DNA from: Halobacteriovorax sp. HLS
GTDB taxonomy: Bacteria > Bdellovibrionota > Bacteriovoracia > Bacteriovoracales > Bacteriovoracaceae
Reading direction: 5' to 3'
Assembly (NCBI RefSeq): GCF_004006665.1
Contig: NZ_QOCL01000012.1
Location: 145,216-209,215 of the forward strand
Length of the DNA stretch: 64,000 bases
How positions within the stretch are numbered: position 1 is the stretch's first letter; every line of letters starts with the position of its first letter. The notes beneath the pieces are model-generated. The model was not told the DNA's origin. It did no database searches and worked only from the letters and a program-made list of their open reading frames with translations. This document shows, one piece after another, positions 40,060-48,784 of this stretch. The translations under genes and the position numbers were made by a program.

Positions 40060-42570
40060 ATGAAGTATATTAAAGACATCCTCATATTAACTCTTCTCGT
40101 TTTCAATGCTAGCTCCTTTGCTATTGAAGATAAGGATATTGTTAATCTTGCAAAGAGATCCCTTGAGCAAGTTAATACTACTTTTAGATATACTTGTGGT
40201 GCAGAGTTAAAAGAGTCAAGTGAGTGTCCATATATGGTAGGTCAGTTTCGCATAGACACTAACACTGGTTTATTTTTTCAAATGATTTCTGATTCCCCTT
40301 GGGATTCATGTAAACGAACTATACCTTCTTCAAAGTATATTTCTGTAAAAGAGCTTGAGGAGAAATTCTCTAAAACTCAGGGGCGCGATCTGGGGATTAC
40401 GGAAAATTATTTTACAGGAAAAATTAATGAATGCTTTGATCGACGTGACAAGAGTGAAGAAGAGGTTAGTATTCAGAAAAAAGCAATCGTCTCAATGAGC
40501 TATAATTATCTTAACAAGATTAAAGATAATACTCATCAGCTCTCGCAAGAAATTGCAAATATTAACTCGATACTTGGAACTGAGATAAAGAAAGATCTTC
40601 CTTGTGATGAATTTAATATGCCTCACGATAGCAGTTACTGTCGCTCCATAGAGGCCAATAAGTGTCAGGCCCAAGGGGGAGTGAATAATCTAAGTGATGA
40701 TATTTTTACCAATGCTATAGAGCCAATCTATGCCATTGCTTTAAAGATTAAAGAAGTTAGAAGAAATTATTCAGGAAGAGGTTACGCGCAGATTAAGAAC
40801 AAAAAAATTAACGAATTAAAATCTATGGTCGAATTTATTAAGGCCGAAAATCCTATCTTGCACGGAAATATACTTTCTGACTATATTGATGACGATATTA
40901 TTGATGATCGAATAAAGCCAACGAAGAGTGATTTACTTAGTAAAGTTAAGCAGCAATTTCTTGAAAATAAGAAAATATTAAATGAGAAACTAAGAAGAAA
41001 TATTAGAATGAATGACTGTATTCTTTATGGTGATAGTGGACAGTGTGATGACTTTGAAGAAGACCTTGCTAGTATTCCTTATCAATCGAGTGCTATGGCA
41101 TTTTCTAGAGATGAAATTGCAAATCCAAACTCGAGACTAAAGCAATTAGCAAGAGAGGAGCTCTATCAATTACCAGAATGTATTGATAGAACACGAAACT
41201 TAAAAAATGAATTTAATGACTTTGCTCTAAACACTTCACTTAATGTAGGACTAACCGTCTTAACAGGTGGGGCAGGACTTGTGCTAAGAGCTGGACAGTT
41301 GGGAAAGATGGCCATGACTGCAACTAAAGTAGGAACACTTGGTGTCGACACTGCCTTTCTAGGAAAAGGAGCTTATGAAGCTATTGATAAGTGTGATGAA
41401 GAGCTAAATGGCATGGAGAAGATTGGCGATTCTAAGCAAGAAAATATTTGTCCTACTGGGGTTAAGTCGGCCGAGTATATTAGAACTTCAAATATTCGAG
41501 GTTGTGTGACAGCGGCCCTATTGACTTCAATTGATGCTCTTCCCTTTGTTCCTGCAATTGCAGCTAAAGGAGTTAAGATGTCTCAGGCAGCAAAGCAAAC
41601 TGAAAGAGAGCTTGCTCACCTCAGAAAGGATCCTCAGGTTAAAGAGGTTAAAGAGAGTTTCGAATCTCTGGAGATTGATCTTAAGGTTACTGGTTGTGGA
41701 AGATATAATAAAAAGAATTGTTCTTCTTTTGTTGAAAGCAATAGAGATAGACTCACAAGTATGCATAAGAAGTGTTTGAATAAAAAAATTGCAACTGTCT
41801 ATAATAAAACCTGTACTGACTTAGAAGTATTTTTAAATGAGCACGAAGTGTTAAGACTTTCAGATATGATTCCTAAAGATAAGCAAGGAAAGTCTGTTGT
41901 TGTTGAGTTTAACTCTGGTAGGGGACATATCACGCTAAGGTACTTCAAAGAAGTTGTAGATGAAAATGGACAAAAAGTAATGAAGGCCTTTTCTTACGAT
42001 GGAACTTCTTGGTTATTGCCTAGGAGAGTTAATGAAAAGATGCTTAGTAAAAGCAAGAATGCAGACTCTTTTGACAGTCTAGATAAAGTGGTCCCAGGTA
42101 GTCATTATGTTTTAGATATTTCTCCTAAGCAAGTTGAGATGATTCATGATGTGGCAAAGAAGGGAGGGTTTTCAAAGGCCTGTACCCATGATGCTCGTGT
42201 TGCATTAGATGAGGCCGGCGTTCTTTCAATGCCTAAAGGAATGGGAAGTGCGTTTGATAAAATAACGATTAAGCAACTTGCTAATGACTTAACCAGTAAG
42301 TATGGAAAACCAAAGCATAGTACAATCAAATCCCTTGAAGAGTCCCTTGACCCTAGTAAAGCTGGATTTTCTGATGAGCAGTGGAAGACATTTGCTGTTA
42401 CAGAATATGGCTGGGCCGTTCTTACTCCTGTTACTGTTGGAGTGGTTTATCCTACGGCCGTAGCAAGTACTGCGATGATAACGGTGACTATAGTTGATAG
42501 TGATGGAAGAATGTTTAATCTGACACAACAGAAGTACCGCGAACTCGTCGACGAGTTAAAGAGTCTATAG
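40060..42570 (+). CDS. large exported protein with a possible papain-like C-terminal domain
   Basis: This 836-residue precursor has a signal peptide (ILILTLLVFNASSFA). The first 370 residues are helical and cysteine-containing (TCGAELKESSECPY, CDEFNMPHDSSYCR). Then a glycine/alanine-rich hydrophobic segment (about 393-440, VGLTVLTGGAGLVLRAGQLG) could insert in a membrane. The last 240 residues include FNSGRGHITLRYF (His624) and KACTHDARVALDEAG (Cys708). A His followed by a Cys in a helix start is the order of permuted papain-fold enzymes (LRAT/NlpC-like), so an amidase or peptidase activity is conceivable but unproven. No named family is recognised. No SD is obvious before the ATG. Confidence 0.75.
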   Translation: MKYIKDILILTLLVFNASSFAIEDKDIVNLAKRSLEQVNTTFRYTCGAELKESSECPYMVGQFRIDTNTGLFFQMISDSPWDSCKRTIPSSKYISVKELEEKFSKTQGRDLGITENYFTGKINECFDRRDKSEEEVSIQKKAIVSMSYNYLNKIKDNTHQLSQEIANINSILGTEIKKDLPCDEFNMPHDSSYCRSIEANKCQAQGGVNNLSDDIFTNAIEPIYAIALKIKEVRRNYSGRGYAQIKNKKINELKSMVEFIKAENPILHGNILSDYIDDDIIDDRIKPTKSDLLSKVKQQFLENKKILNEKLRRNIRMNDCILYGDSGQCDDFEEDLASIPYQSSAMAFSRDEIANPNSRLKQLAREELYQLPECIDRTRNLKNEFNDFALNTSLNVGLTVLTGGAGLVLRAGQLGKMAMTATKVGTLGVDTAFLGKGAYEAIDKCDEELNGMEKIGDSKQENICPTGVKSAEYIRTSNIRGCVTAALLTSIDALPFVPAIAAKGVKMSQAAKQTERELAHLRKDPQVKEVKESFESLEIDLKVTGCGRYNKKNCSSFVESNRDRLTSMHKKCLNKKIATVYNKTCTDLEVFLNEHEVLRLSDMIPKDKQGKSVVVEFNSGRGHITLRYFKEVVDENGQKVMKAFSYDGTSWLLPRRVNEKMLSKSKNADSFDSLDKVVPGSHYVLDISPKQVEMIHDVAKKGGFSKACTHDARVALDEAGVLSMPKGMGSAFDKITIKQLANDLTSKYGKPKHSTIKSLEESLDPSKAGFSDEQWKTFAVTEYGWAVLTPVTVGVVYPTAVASTAMITVTIVDSDGRMFNLTQQKYRELVDELKSL

Positions 42571-43077
42571 GTCTAAAACTAGAATATCTTCTAAGAAAAA
42601 TGCTGAAAGTTCAGAACGACCTTTAATATTTGCTTTTTGGTAAAGATTAGAACAGTGTTGTTTAATTGTTTTCTCAGAACTCGAACGTATCTCAGATATT
42701 TCCCTGACTGATAGTCCTTTTAGAAGTAATAGAGCGATATCCTTTTCAGACTTAGTTAAAGACCATCGCTCAAGCTGATCATTTATCTTTTGACCAATTC
42801 CTTGACTTAAGTGCTGGGTTTCTTCTTTATAATGACTGAGGTCTTCTTTTAGTTTCTCAATATTTACTTGAATATCTCGAACCTTACTTTTGGCCTTTAA
42901 ATATTTGTTCCATAAGACTAACACTCCTAATGTACCAAGAACCATGACTAAGACTTCTTTAACGACATGAGATAGAGATGCTCCCTCATTTAAGTCATCA
43001 ACAATATCTAGTCCTAAGACGACGATGAGTATCAAAAATATCAGAGTTAATAGCTTTCGTTCACTTATGTTTAACAT
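42565..43077 (-). CDS. membrane-anchored LuxR-type regulator
   Basis: From the ATG at 43077 (AGAAG nearby) the product has 170 residues. It has two membrane helices (ERKLLTLIFLILIVVLGLDIV and VVKEVLVMVLGTLGVLVLW), a coiled-coil stretch (KVRDIQVNIEKLKEDLSHYK) and a LuxR/FixJ helix-turn-helix (about 110-170, LTKSEKDIALLLLKGLSVRE then EKTIKQHCSNLYQKANIKGR). Direct control of DNA by a membrane-bound LuxR domain is unusual. It is transcribed divergently from the type III polyketide synthase operon, and two identical 15-bp repeats lie between the start codons, so it probably regulates that operon and itself. Its 3' end overlaps the convergent exported protein gene by 6 bp. Confidence 0.85.
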   Translation of the reverse strand: MLNISERKLLTLIFLILIVVLGLDIVDDLNEGASLSHVVKEVLVMVLGTLGVLVLWNKYLKAKSKVRDIQVNIEKLKEDLSHYKEETQHLSQGIGQKINDQLERWSLTKSEKDIALLLLKGLSVREISEIRSSSEKTIKQHCSNLYQKANIKGRSELSAFFLEDILVLDL

Positions 43078-43082
43078 TATTC

Positions 43083-43156
43083 TTCTAGGACTTAGGTTAT
43101 AATTACGCTTACAATTCAAAGCTTTTCAATAATATAGCTCATTCTAGGACTTAGGT
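43083..43156. promoter_or_regulatory. pair of identical 15-bp direct repeats, candidate operator
   Basis: TTCTAGGACTTAGGT occurs at 43083-43097 and again at 43142-43156 (59 bp centre to centre) in the divergent promoter region. One copy abuts the regulator start codon, the other lies about 58 bp before the GTG of the polyketide synthase. Their identity and position suggest binding sites for the LuxR-type regulator. Confidence 0.65.
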
Positions 43157-43213
43157 CTAATTGTTAAATATTGATTAAGGCCCGACAATTAACTTATCAC
43201 CTGGAGGTAATTA

Positions 43214-44275
43214 GTGACAAGAATAATTCACATGGAAACGCTTAAACCTAAGTTTTCATATACTACTGATGAAATTGTAGAAGCGGCCTGTAATAGTTGG
43301 TTGTTAAAAGCAGATGAGCTAACAAGAAGAAAGGCCCTTAAAATTTTCAAAGGATCACAAATTGATGTGAGAAATGCAGTCGTTCCATTGGATATTGCAT
43401 TTGGCGAATTAAGCTTTGAGCAGAAGAATAATATTTATAAAGAAGAGATGGTTAAGTACGGTGTTGAACTTTTGTCCAATGCTATATCTAGCTCGGGGAT
43501 AGATCCAAAAGAAATCGACTATATTATTACGACAAGTTGTACTGGGTTTATGATTCCTTCTGTTGATGCCTATTTAGTGAATGAGCTAGGACTTAGAAAA
43601 GACGTAGTGCGACTACCTGTTACAGAAATGGGCTGCGCTGGAGGTACTGCAGGTCTTATTTATGCGAATGATTTTCTAAAAGCAAACCCAGATAAAACAG
43701 CTGTTCTCTTAACTATGGAAATACCAAGCATAACATTTCAAAGAGATGACTTTTCCGCTGAAAACCTTGTGAGTACAGCAATTTTCTCTGACGGCTTTGC
43801 TTGTGCGATACTTAAAGGTGGAGAAGGTAGAGGTGCTCATATCGTAGATACGGATATGTACCACTTTCACGGAGGAACACATCTAATGGGGTTTAATCTT
43901 GTAAATAGTGGTCTTAAAATTGTTTTAGATAAAGAAGTACCTAATGCTATTGAAGGTCATTTCGAAAGTATCTTCTTACCTTTTTTAAAAAGAAATGGTC
44001 TTCAGATTGATGATATCCAACACTATATGTTTCATCCAGGTGGCAAGAAAATTATCAATATGGTTCAAGATTATATCAGCGATTATGGCAAAGATATTAG
44101 CGAATCAAAGTGGGTTCTTAATAATCACGGTAATATGTCGAGCGCAACAATTTTACATATCTTTGATAGAGTAAATACCGCAAGAGATATTAAAACTGGA
44201 GATATGGGCTATATGCTTGCATTTGGACCCGGGTTTATGGCCCAGAGTTTAATTCTTAAATGGGAAAATGAGTGA
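43214..44275 (+). CDS. type III polyketide synthase (chalcone-synthase-like), GTG start
   Basis: This 353-residue homodimer-type condensing enzyme extends an acyl-CoA with malonyl-CoA. The catalytic triad is visible: Cys141 in EMGCAGGTAG, His274 in MFHPGGKK and Asn307 in NNHGNMSSAT, plus GFGPG-type LAFGPGFMAQ at the end. The GTG has GGAGG six bases upstream. It resembles bacterial alkylpyrone/alkylresorcinol synthases, which make membrane phenolic lipids from fatty acyl starters; the exact product cannot be read from sequence. The next gene overlaps by 4 bp. Neighbours (MMPL exporter, flavin oxidoreductase, YceI) fit a lipid-like product that is oxidised and moved to the envelope. Confidence 0.93.
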   Translation: MTRIIHMETLKPKFSYTTDEIVEAACNSWLLKADELTRRKALKIFKGSQIDVRNAVVPLDIAFGELSFEQKNNIYKEEMVKYGVELLSNAISSSGIDPKEIDYIITTSCTGFMIPSVDAYLVNELGLRKDVVRLPVTEMGCAGGTAGLIYANDFLKANPDKTAVLLTMEIPSITFQRDDFSAENLVSTAIFSDGFACAILKGGEGRGAHIVDTDMYHFHGGTHLMGFNLVNSGLKIVLDKEVPNAIEGHFESIFLPFLKRNGLQIDDIQHYMFHPGGKKIINMVQDYISDYGKDISESKWVLNNHGNMSSATILHIFDRVNTARDIKTGDMGYMLAFGPGFMAQSLILKWENE

Positions 44276-46284
44276 GAAAGACTTTAATACTTTCCATTGT
44301 TTTAAGTTTTATTTCTCTTGCTTACTTTGCAAGAGACATTAAACAAAGAAATCCAGAATCTCTATTCTTAACAGATGCGGATAAGATTTCTCTAGATAAC
44401 TATAAAAATCAATTTCCGATTCGTTCTAAGTTGATCGCCTTTAAGTTAGGCAAACCTACAGTCGAAAAATACTTAGAACTGGAGAAAGTTGCCTTCGAAG
44501 TAGCAGGAATTTGTGATGGAAGTTGTGATGTGATTCTTCCACATGAGTTGTACTTAGACCGTAAGAAGTTTTACAAATCTATTGAAGATGGAAATTTTAG
44601 AAAAGGTTCCCTTATTTGGGAAAGCTCTATGGGAATGCTTATTTTAACTGATGAACTTAAGCTCGATGTTGAAAAGAAGATTTTAGCTCGACTTGATGGA
44701 GAGTTTAGGGTTGTGGGGCACGGACATATTAATAACTTACTAGATATTGCTTCTAGAACCGTGCAAGATAGAATCTTTCCACTAGTCTTTGTTTTTTCTT
44801 TTCTTATTCTTTTCTTTGTTACTAGAAAATTAAAGAATGCTGTAATTCTCTTCTTTGCTCCTTTGTACTCAAGTCTTTTGTCTCTTGCTTCTATTAAGCT
44901 CTTCTTTCTAGACATGAATATGGTTACTTCTATAGTTCCACTAATCACTTTTATAATAGGGCTTTCAATTTCATTGCACCTCTACTACACAAGTGAGGGA
45001 TTTCATAGCTTTCGTAAGGCCATTAATTTAAAAAAACGACCAATCTTCTTGATGGTAGTAACCACATTTATTGGGTTTACTTCTTTAGTTGTTAGCGAAA
45101 TTGAAGTGATCAGGCACTTTGGAGTTCTCTGTGGTCTTCTTATTGGGTTAAGCTCAATTATCTCTGTTGCCTGGCCTCTACTTCTTGAGCAGTACTTCAC
45201 ATTTTCTATATCACGTAAGTCTAGTATTTATTCAATCTATCCAAGAAGAACATTCCCGAAAAAGGTTATTGCGATAATTTTTTTATTTTCTCTAATAGGT
45301 GGAAGTTATGGAATACGTAATATTAAAATAGTCACAGATGCAACTAATTACTTCTTAGGTGATAATCAAGTTAAAGAGAATTTATCTTTATCTCAAAATT
45401 TGAGTGGAGGAGTTCCACTTGTAGATATTATTTTAGATAAGAGTGAAGGATTGGTGTTCTCAGAGTTAGTTTTAATATCTAACTTAGAAAAAGAAATTCT
45501 AGAAGATAAATCGATAAGAATTCACTCTCAACTAAACTCTATAAGAGAAATTAATTCACTATATACTGGTAATAATACCATCTCGGATAATAAATTTAGC
45601 TTTCTTGCTCTAAATTCTAAAGTGCCGGCACAGATTAGTGAAAACCTTCTTGAGAAGAGTTATAGAATTACAATTATTGGAAAAACATCCGATGTTGATG
45701 ATTTCATGAAAACGCTAAAGGTAATAGAAGATAAATTAGAGGGGAGAGCATTTAGTTTTAATGGACTCTTTTATAATTTAATGACTTCTCAAAAAGAAAT
45801 GATTCACACTCTTGCAGCGAGCTTTTTCACCTCTTTGATTTGTATGAGTATTATCGTTCTTATCGTCTTTAAGAAAATAAATATTTTTCTATCCTTTTTA
45901 TTAGTAAATATCTTTCCGGTTGGAATTAGTCTTTGCCTATTTCCAATCTTTGGTCTTTCTCTCAATATTGCGACTGTGATGACTTATAGTATTGGACTGG
46001 GAATTGTTGTAGATAGTTCATTTCATATTTATCACTCTCTAATGAATCGACAAATGAATTTTCATGATTATTACTTTGCAACGGTTCGACCAATTATTAC
46101 GAGTTCAGTATTGTTATGCTTTTGCTTTAGTCTATTTTCTCTTTATGATTTTTTACCAATTAGAGAGTTTGGAATAAACCTTTCTATTATTATTTTTCTT
46201 GGATTGATCTTTGATCTCTTTGTATTACCGACATTGTTCTTAAAAAACACTTTCCTCTTTGGAGATGCTCATGAAAATTTATGA
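44272..46284 (+). CDS. MMPL/RND-type lipid exporter
   Basis: The 670-residue membrane protein has a GTG start overlapping the synthase stop (GTGA). Its layout is the two-fold RND pattern: one N-terminal helix, an outer loop of about 140 residues, five to six helices (about 165-310), a second helix and loop (about 330-500), and five to six helices to the end. ITFIIGLSISLHLYY and YSIGLGIVVDSSFHIYH are the equivalent fourth-helix segments of each half, with the acidic residue of the proton path only in the second half (Asp in VVDSS). The Pfam-type MMPL family carries lipids and polyketides. Position in the operon implies export of the synthase product. Confidence 0.88.
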   Translation: MRKTLILSIVLSFISLAYFARDIKQRNPESLFLTDADKISLDNYKNQFPIRSKLIAFKLGKPTVEKYLELEKVAFEVAGICDGSCDVILPHELYLDRKKFYKSIEDGNFRKGSLIWESSMGMLILTDELKLDVEKKILARLDGEFRVVGHGHINNLLDIASRTVQDRIFPLVFVFSFLILFFVTRKLKNAVILFFAPLYSSLLSLASIKLFFLDMNMVTSIVPLITFIIGLSISLHLYYTSEGFHSFRKAINLKKRPIFLMVVTTFIGFTSLVVSEIEVIRHFGVLCGLLIGLSSIISVAWPLLLEQYFTFSISRKSSIYSIYPRRTFPKKVIAIIFLFSLIGGSYGIRNIKIVTDATNYFLGDNQVKENLSLSQNLSGGVPLVDIILDKSEGLVFSELVLISNLEKEILEDKSIRIHSQLNSIREINSLYTGNNTISDNKFSFLALNSKVPAQISENLLEKSYRITIIGKTSDVDDFMKTLKVIEDKLEGRAFSFNGLFYNLMTSQKEMIHTLAASFFTSLICMSIIVLIVFKKINIFLSFLLVNIFPVGISLCLFPIFGLSLNIATVMTYSIGLGIVVDSSFHIYHSLMNRQMNFHDYYFATVRPIITSSVLLCFCFSLFSLYDFLPIREFGINLSIIIFLGLIFDLFVLPTLFLKNTFLFGDAHENL

Positions 46285-47437
46285 TGTAGCCATTATTGGA
46301 GCAGGTCCTGCTGGGTCTATTCTTTCTTGGAAGCTTTCTAAAAATAGACTAAGTACTATTGTCTTTGAGGGGCGCAGTGAAGTGACTCGCAAAGTCTGTG
46401 GGGAGTACCTCTGTCCTTTAGGAGTTAAACTTTTAAAAGAGATTGGTCTAGGTGAAATATTAAAAAAATTTAATCCTGTTTTAGGAATGGATATCTATAC
46501 TCCAAAAGGAATTGCTGTAAAGTCACTTTTTCCTGAAACTAAGAACTTTAATGAAAAAGGGGTTTCCTTAAACAGAAAAGTATTTGATCAGGCCCTGGTA
46601 GACAAGTCTGCTGCCAGTGGAACAGAGTTTAGATTTAGCTCAATGATTACAGATATACACTTCAATGGTTCATTTTGGACTATTGTCAAATCTGACGGTG
46701 AGACTTTTAGAAGTAGGTTATTAGTTGGAGCTGATGGGCGTCGTTCCTTAGTTGCTAAGAAAATGAAGCTTTCAAGCAAAGAGAAGTCGAGTAGGATCGC
46801 AATTCATTGTTGGTTGAAGGGAGAAAATAAACTTGCACGCAAAGGACAGATGCATTTATTTAGTGATGGATCATATATTGGAATTGATCCTATTAATAGT
46901 GATGAAGTGAATATCTCTCTTGTTTGTGATTCTCAGAAAATTAAAGAGTTCAAAAATGCTAAGAATGTTCTTATGCACTTTTTAAATAAGAGTGAACAAT
47001 TAAAAGTTTCTTTAGGCCCATATGAAAACATTTCTAAAGTTTATACAGTGTTTCCTGTCACTCATAAGGTAAGTGATGTTATTTCTCATCAGTGCGCGCT
47101 CATTGGCGATGCTGCTGGATTCTTAGACCCATTGACAGGAGAGGGGATCTTTAATGCGATCTGGAGTTCTGTGAACTTGGCCGATTCAATCGTTGATAGT
47201 CAATATTCTCTTAGTAACTCTACAGTTGCCTTGAATTTATATCGGCAGAAGTATCGTTCTTTCTTTAGGCAAAAGAAGGTTATAAATAATATTTTTCAAT
47301 GGTTAATTAGAAGAGAAGCTTTAGTCGAAGTTATTGGCTCACTACTTAAAAATAGCTCAAAGCGCTCTAACGCTTTCATTGGTATAATTGGAAATGTTTA
47401 CAAACCACTAACTGGTTTATTAAAAATAATTTTTTGA
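46271..47437 (+). CDS. FAD-dependent oxidoreductase (geranylgeranyl-reductase/hydroxylase-like)
   Basis: This is 388 residues from the ATG at 46271, which has GGAG six bases upstream inside the exporter gene. An upstream TTG and ATG in frame are less likely. The Rossmann motif is DVAIIGAGPAGSILSWKLSK, then a GEYLCPLGVKLLKEIG cap segment, LLVGADGRRSLVAKK (the DG motif) and LIGDAAGFLDPLTGEGIFNA (the GD motif), the standard group A flavin monooxygenase/geranylgeranyl reductase layout. CxxGExL...G near residue 40-50 is typical of the reductase-like branch found beside polyketide synthases. It probably oxidises or reduces the type III product. Confidence 0.9.
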   Translation: MKIYDVAIIGAGPAGSILSWKLSKNRLSTIVFEGRSEVTRKVCGEYLCPLGVKLLKEIGLGEILKKFNPVLGMDIYTPKGIAVKSLFPETKNFNEKGVSLNRKVFDQALVDKSAASGTEFRFSSMITDIHFNGSFWTIVKSDGETFRSRLLVGADGRRSLVAKKMKLSSKEKSSRIAIHCWLKGENKLARKGQMHLFSDGSYIGIDPINSDEVNISLVCDSQKIKEFKNAKNVLMHFLNKSEQLKVSLGPYENISKVYTVFPVTHKVSDVISHQCALIGDAAGFLDPLTGEGIFNAIWSSVNLADSIVDSQYSLSNSTVALNLYRQKYRSFFRQKKVINNIFQWLIRREALVEVIGSLLKNSSKRSNAFIGIIGNVYKPLTGLLKIIF

Positions 47438-47444
47438 GGTTTAT

Positions 47445-48020
47445 ATGAAATATTTATTTTCACTTATCACTTTACTCATTTCAATTTCAAGCTTGGCCCA
47501 AATTGAGATGTTTTCTTATAAGACTTATGAGGAGTCTGAAAATGCTTCGAGCCGTATTATCTTCAATATGGAGTCTACAAAGGCAGGACTTATCACAACT
47601 TCATTCAAGGGTGTTGCTAAGAAATTTAGCGTAGATTACTCGCTTGATAATGAGCAGATGAAGGATGTCACTATTTTTGTAGAGGTAAGTGAGTTAGATA
47701 CAGACAATGGTGCTCGAAACGAGAAGATGAAGCAGATGTGTTTTGAGCTTGAAAAGTTTCCAAGGATAGTAATTAGATTAAAGAGTGACTTTCAGCTTAA
47801 TAGTTCAGGTGAAGTCTTGGCACAGATTCAAGCCCGAGGAAAATGGTTTCCTATTGTCCTTAGAATCAATTCTGTATTTAAGAATGGTGAATTAAATCTA
47901 AATGGCGTGGCCTCAGTGTCTTTGAAAGAACTAGGGATTCCAGATCCTTCTATTTGGATTGCAACAGTACGAGATCGAGTAGATTTAGAGTTTTCACTAA
48001 GCATGAGTATAAGAAAATAA
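47445..48020 (+). CDS. exported YceI-like protein
   Basis: This 191-residue precursor has a signal peptide (MKYLFSLITLLISISSLA). The body fits the YceI lipocalin-like barrel: RIIFNMESTKAGLITTSFKG, then SELDTDNGARNEKMKQMCFE and LEKFPRIVIRL, comparable to the D-T-x-N-x-x-R-D-x-H-L and F-x-V-E-K-Y-P motif, although the His in that motif is Lys here. YceI proteins bind isoprenoid or lipid molecules in the periplasm. It lies 7 bp after the oxidoreductase, so it may carry the polyketide lipid between membranes. Confidence 0.82.
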   Translation: MKYLFSLITLLISISSLAQIEMFSYKTYEESENASSRIIFNMESTKAGLITTSFKGVAKKFSVDYSLDNEQMKDVTIFVEVSELDTDNGARNEKMKQMCFELEKFPRIVIRLKSDFQLNSSGEVLAQIQARGKWFPIVLRINSVFKNGELNLNGVASVSLKELGIPDPSIWIATVRDRVDLEFSLSMSIRK

Positions 48021-48069
48021 CTACTTAAGGTTCTCTTTTTTCAACCCGATAGGTAGATGAGGGAGAATT

Positions 48070-48687
48070 ATGAAATTTTATACACTTATCACTATCTTTA
48101 CTTTAATTAATCTAAATTATTCTTTTGCTGATGAGGCAAATAAGGAATTCAAGGAAATTGAAAAGGTCATAGAACAAGTTGAAATTTTAGAAGATGCAAA
48201 GCATGGTCCTAATAATTCAATTAATTATAATTGCCAAGACTGTATGAAAGATACAGATATTTCAAGTGCGGTAGAGATCAATTCCGACGAGATTAAGCTT
48301 GAAAAGAGAATGTTTGTAAAAGGTAAAGACGACAATAGAATTGTTATCAAGCGTACGAAAGATTCACCAAAGAAATTTACAATTACTTTTGATGAAAGAC
48401 ATAGAACTTGTAAGAAGTATGTCTCCTTTAGAAATCCATTTAGTGGTCAACTTGGTTTTGATTGTTTAATACCAGGAACTAACTATAGTGAAGATTCTAT
48501 CACACTAGATCTATCTGATAGAGAGCTGAAAGGGGATAGCGAGTATATAGAAATAGAGCTCGTTAAACTCTCAATTAGGAATAAGGGGCATGTAAATGCT
48601 CGCTTTAGAGATCAATCAGGTAAGAGAATTAGCTCAGAGCGTGGCTCTAAAGTATTATTCTTTGGGACAAAGTATAATTTAAAGTAA
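48070..48687 (+). CDS. exported protein of unknown function after the polyketide operon
   Basis: This 205-residue precursor has a signal peptide (MKFYTLITIFTLINLNYSFA) and GAGGGAG upstream. It has an acidic helical section (EANKEFKEIEKVIEQVEILE), two cysteine pairs (NCQDCMK and RTCKKY/DCLIPG) and a beta-rich C-terminal half with many charged strands ending GSKVLFFGTKYNLK. No family is recognised. A 49-bp gap separates it from the YceI gene, so it may or may not belong to the same transcript. Confidence 0.7.
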   Translation: MKFYTLITIFTLINLNYSFADEANKEFKEIEKVIEQVEILEDAKHGPNNSINYNCQDCMKDTDISSAVEINSDEIKLEKRMFVKGKDDNRIVIKRTKDSPKKFTITFDERHRTCKKYVSFRNPFSGQLGFDCLIPGTNYSEDSITLDLSDRELKGDSEYIEIELVKLSIRNKGHVNARFRDQSGKRISSERGSKVLFFGTKYNLK

Positions 48688-48736
48688 TTTTAATAAGTTA
48701 CATCTCAGTAAAAATTACTTAACAGGTAGATATCTT

Positions 48737-48780
48737 TTCTAGGAACTATATAATGTTCTCATTATAAATATTCCTAGGAA
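48737..48780. promoter_or_regulatory. palindrome-rich promoter region of the trypsin-like protease gene
   Basis: TATAATG-ttct-CATTATA (48749-48766) is a perfect inverted repeat containing a -10-like TATAAT. It is flanked by TTCTAGGAA (48738-48745 region) and the perfect palindrome TTCCTAGGAA (48771-48780). The protease ATG follows at 48785. This looks like a tightly controlled operator; no -35 box is evident. Confidence 0.5.
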
Positions 48781-48784
48781 AACC

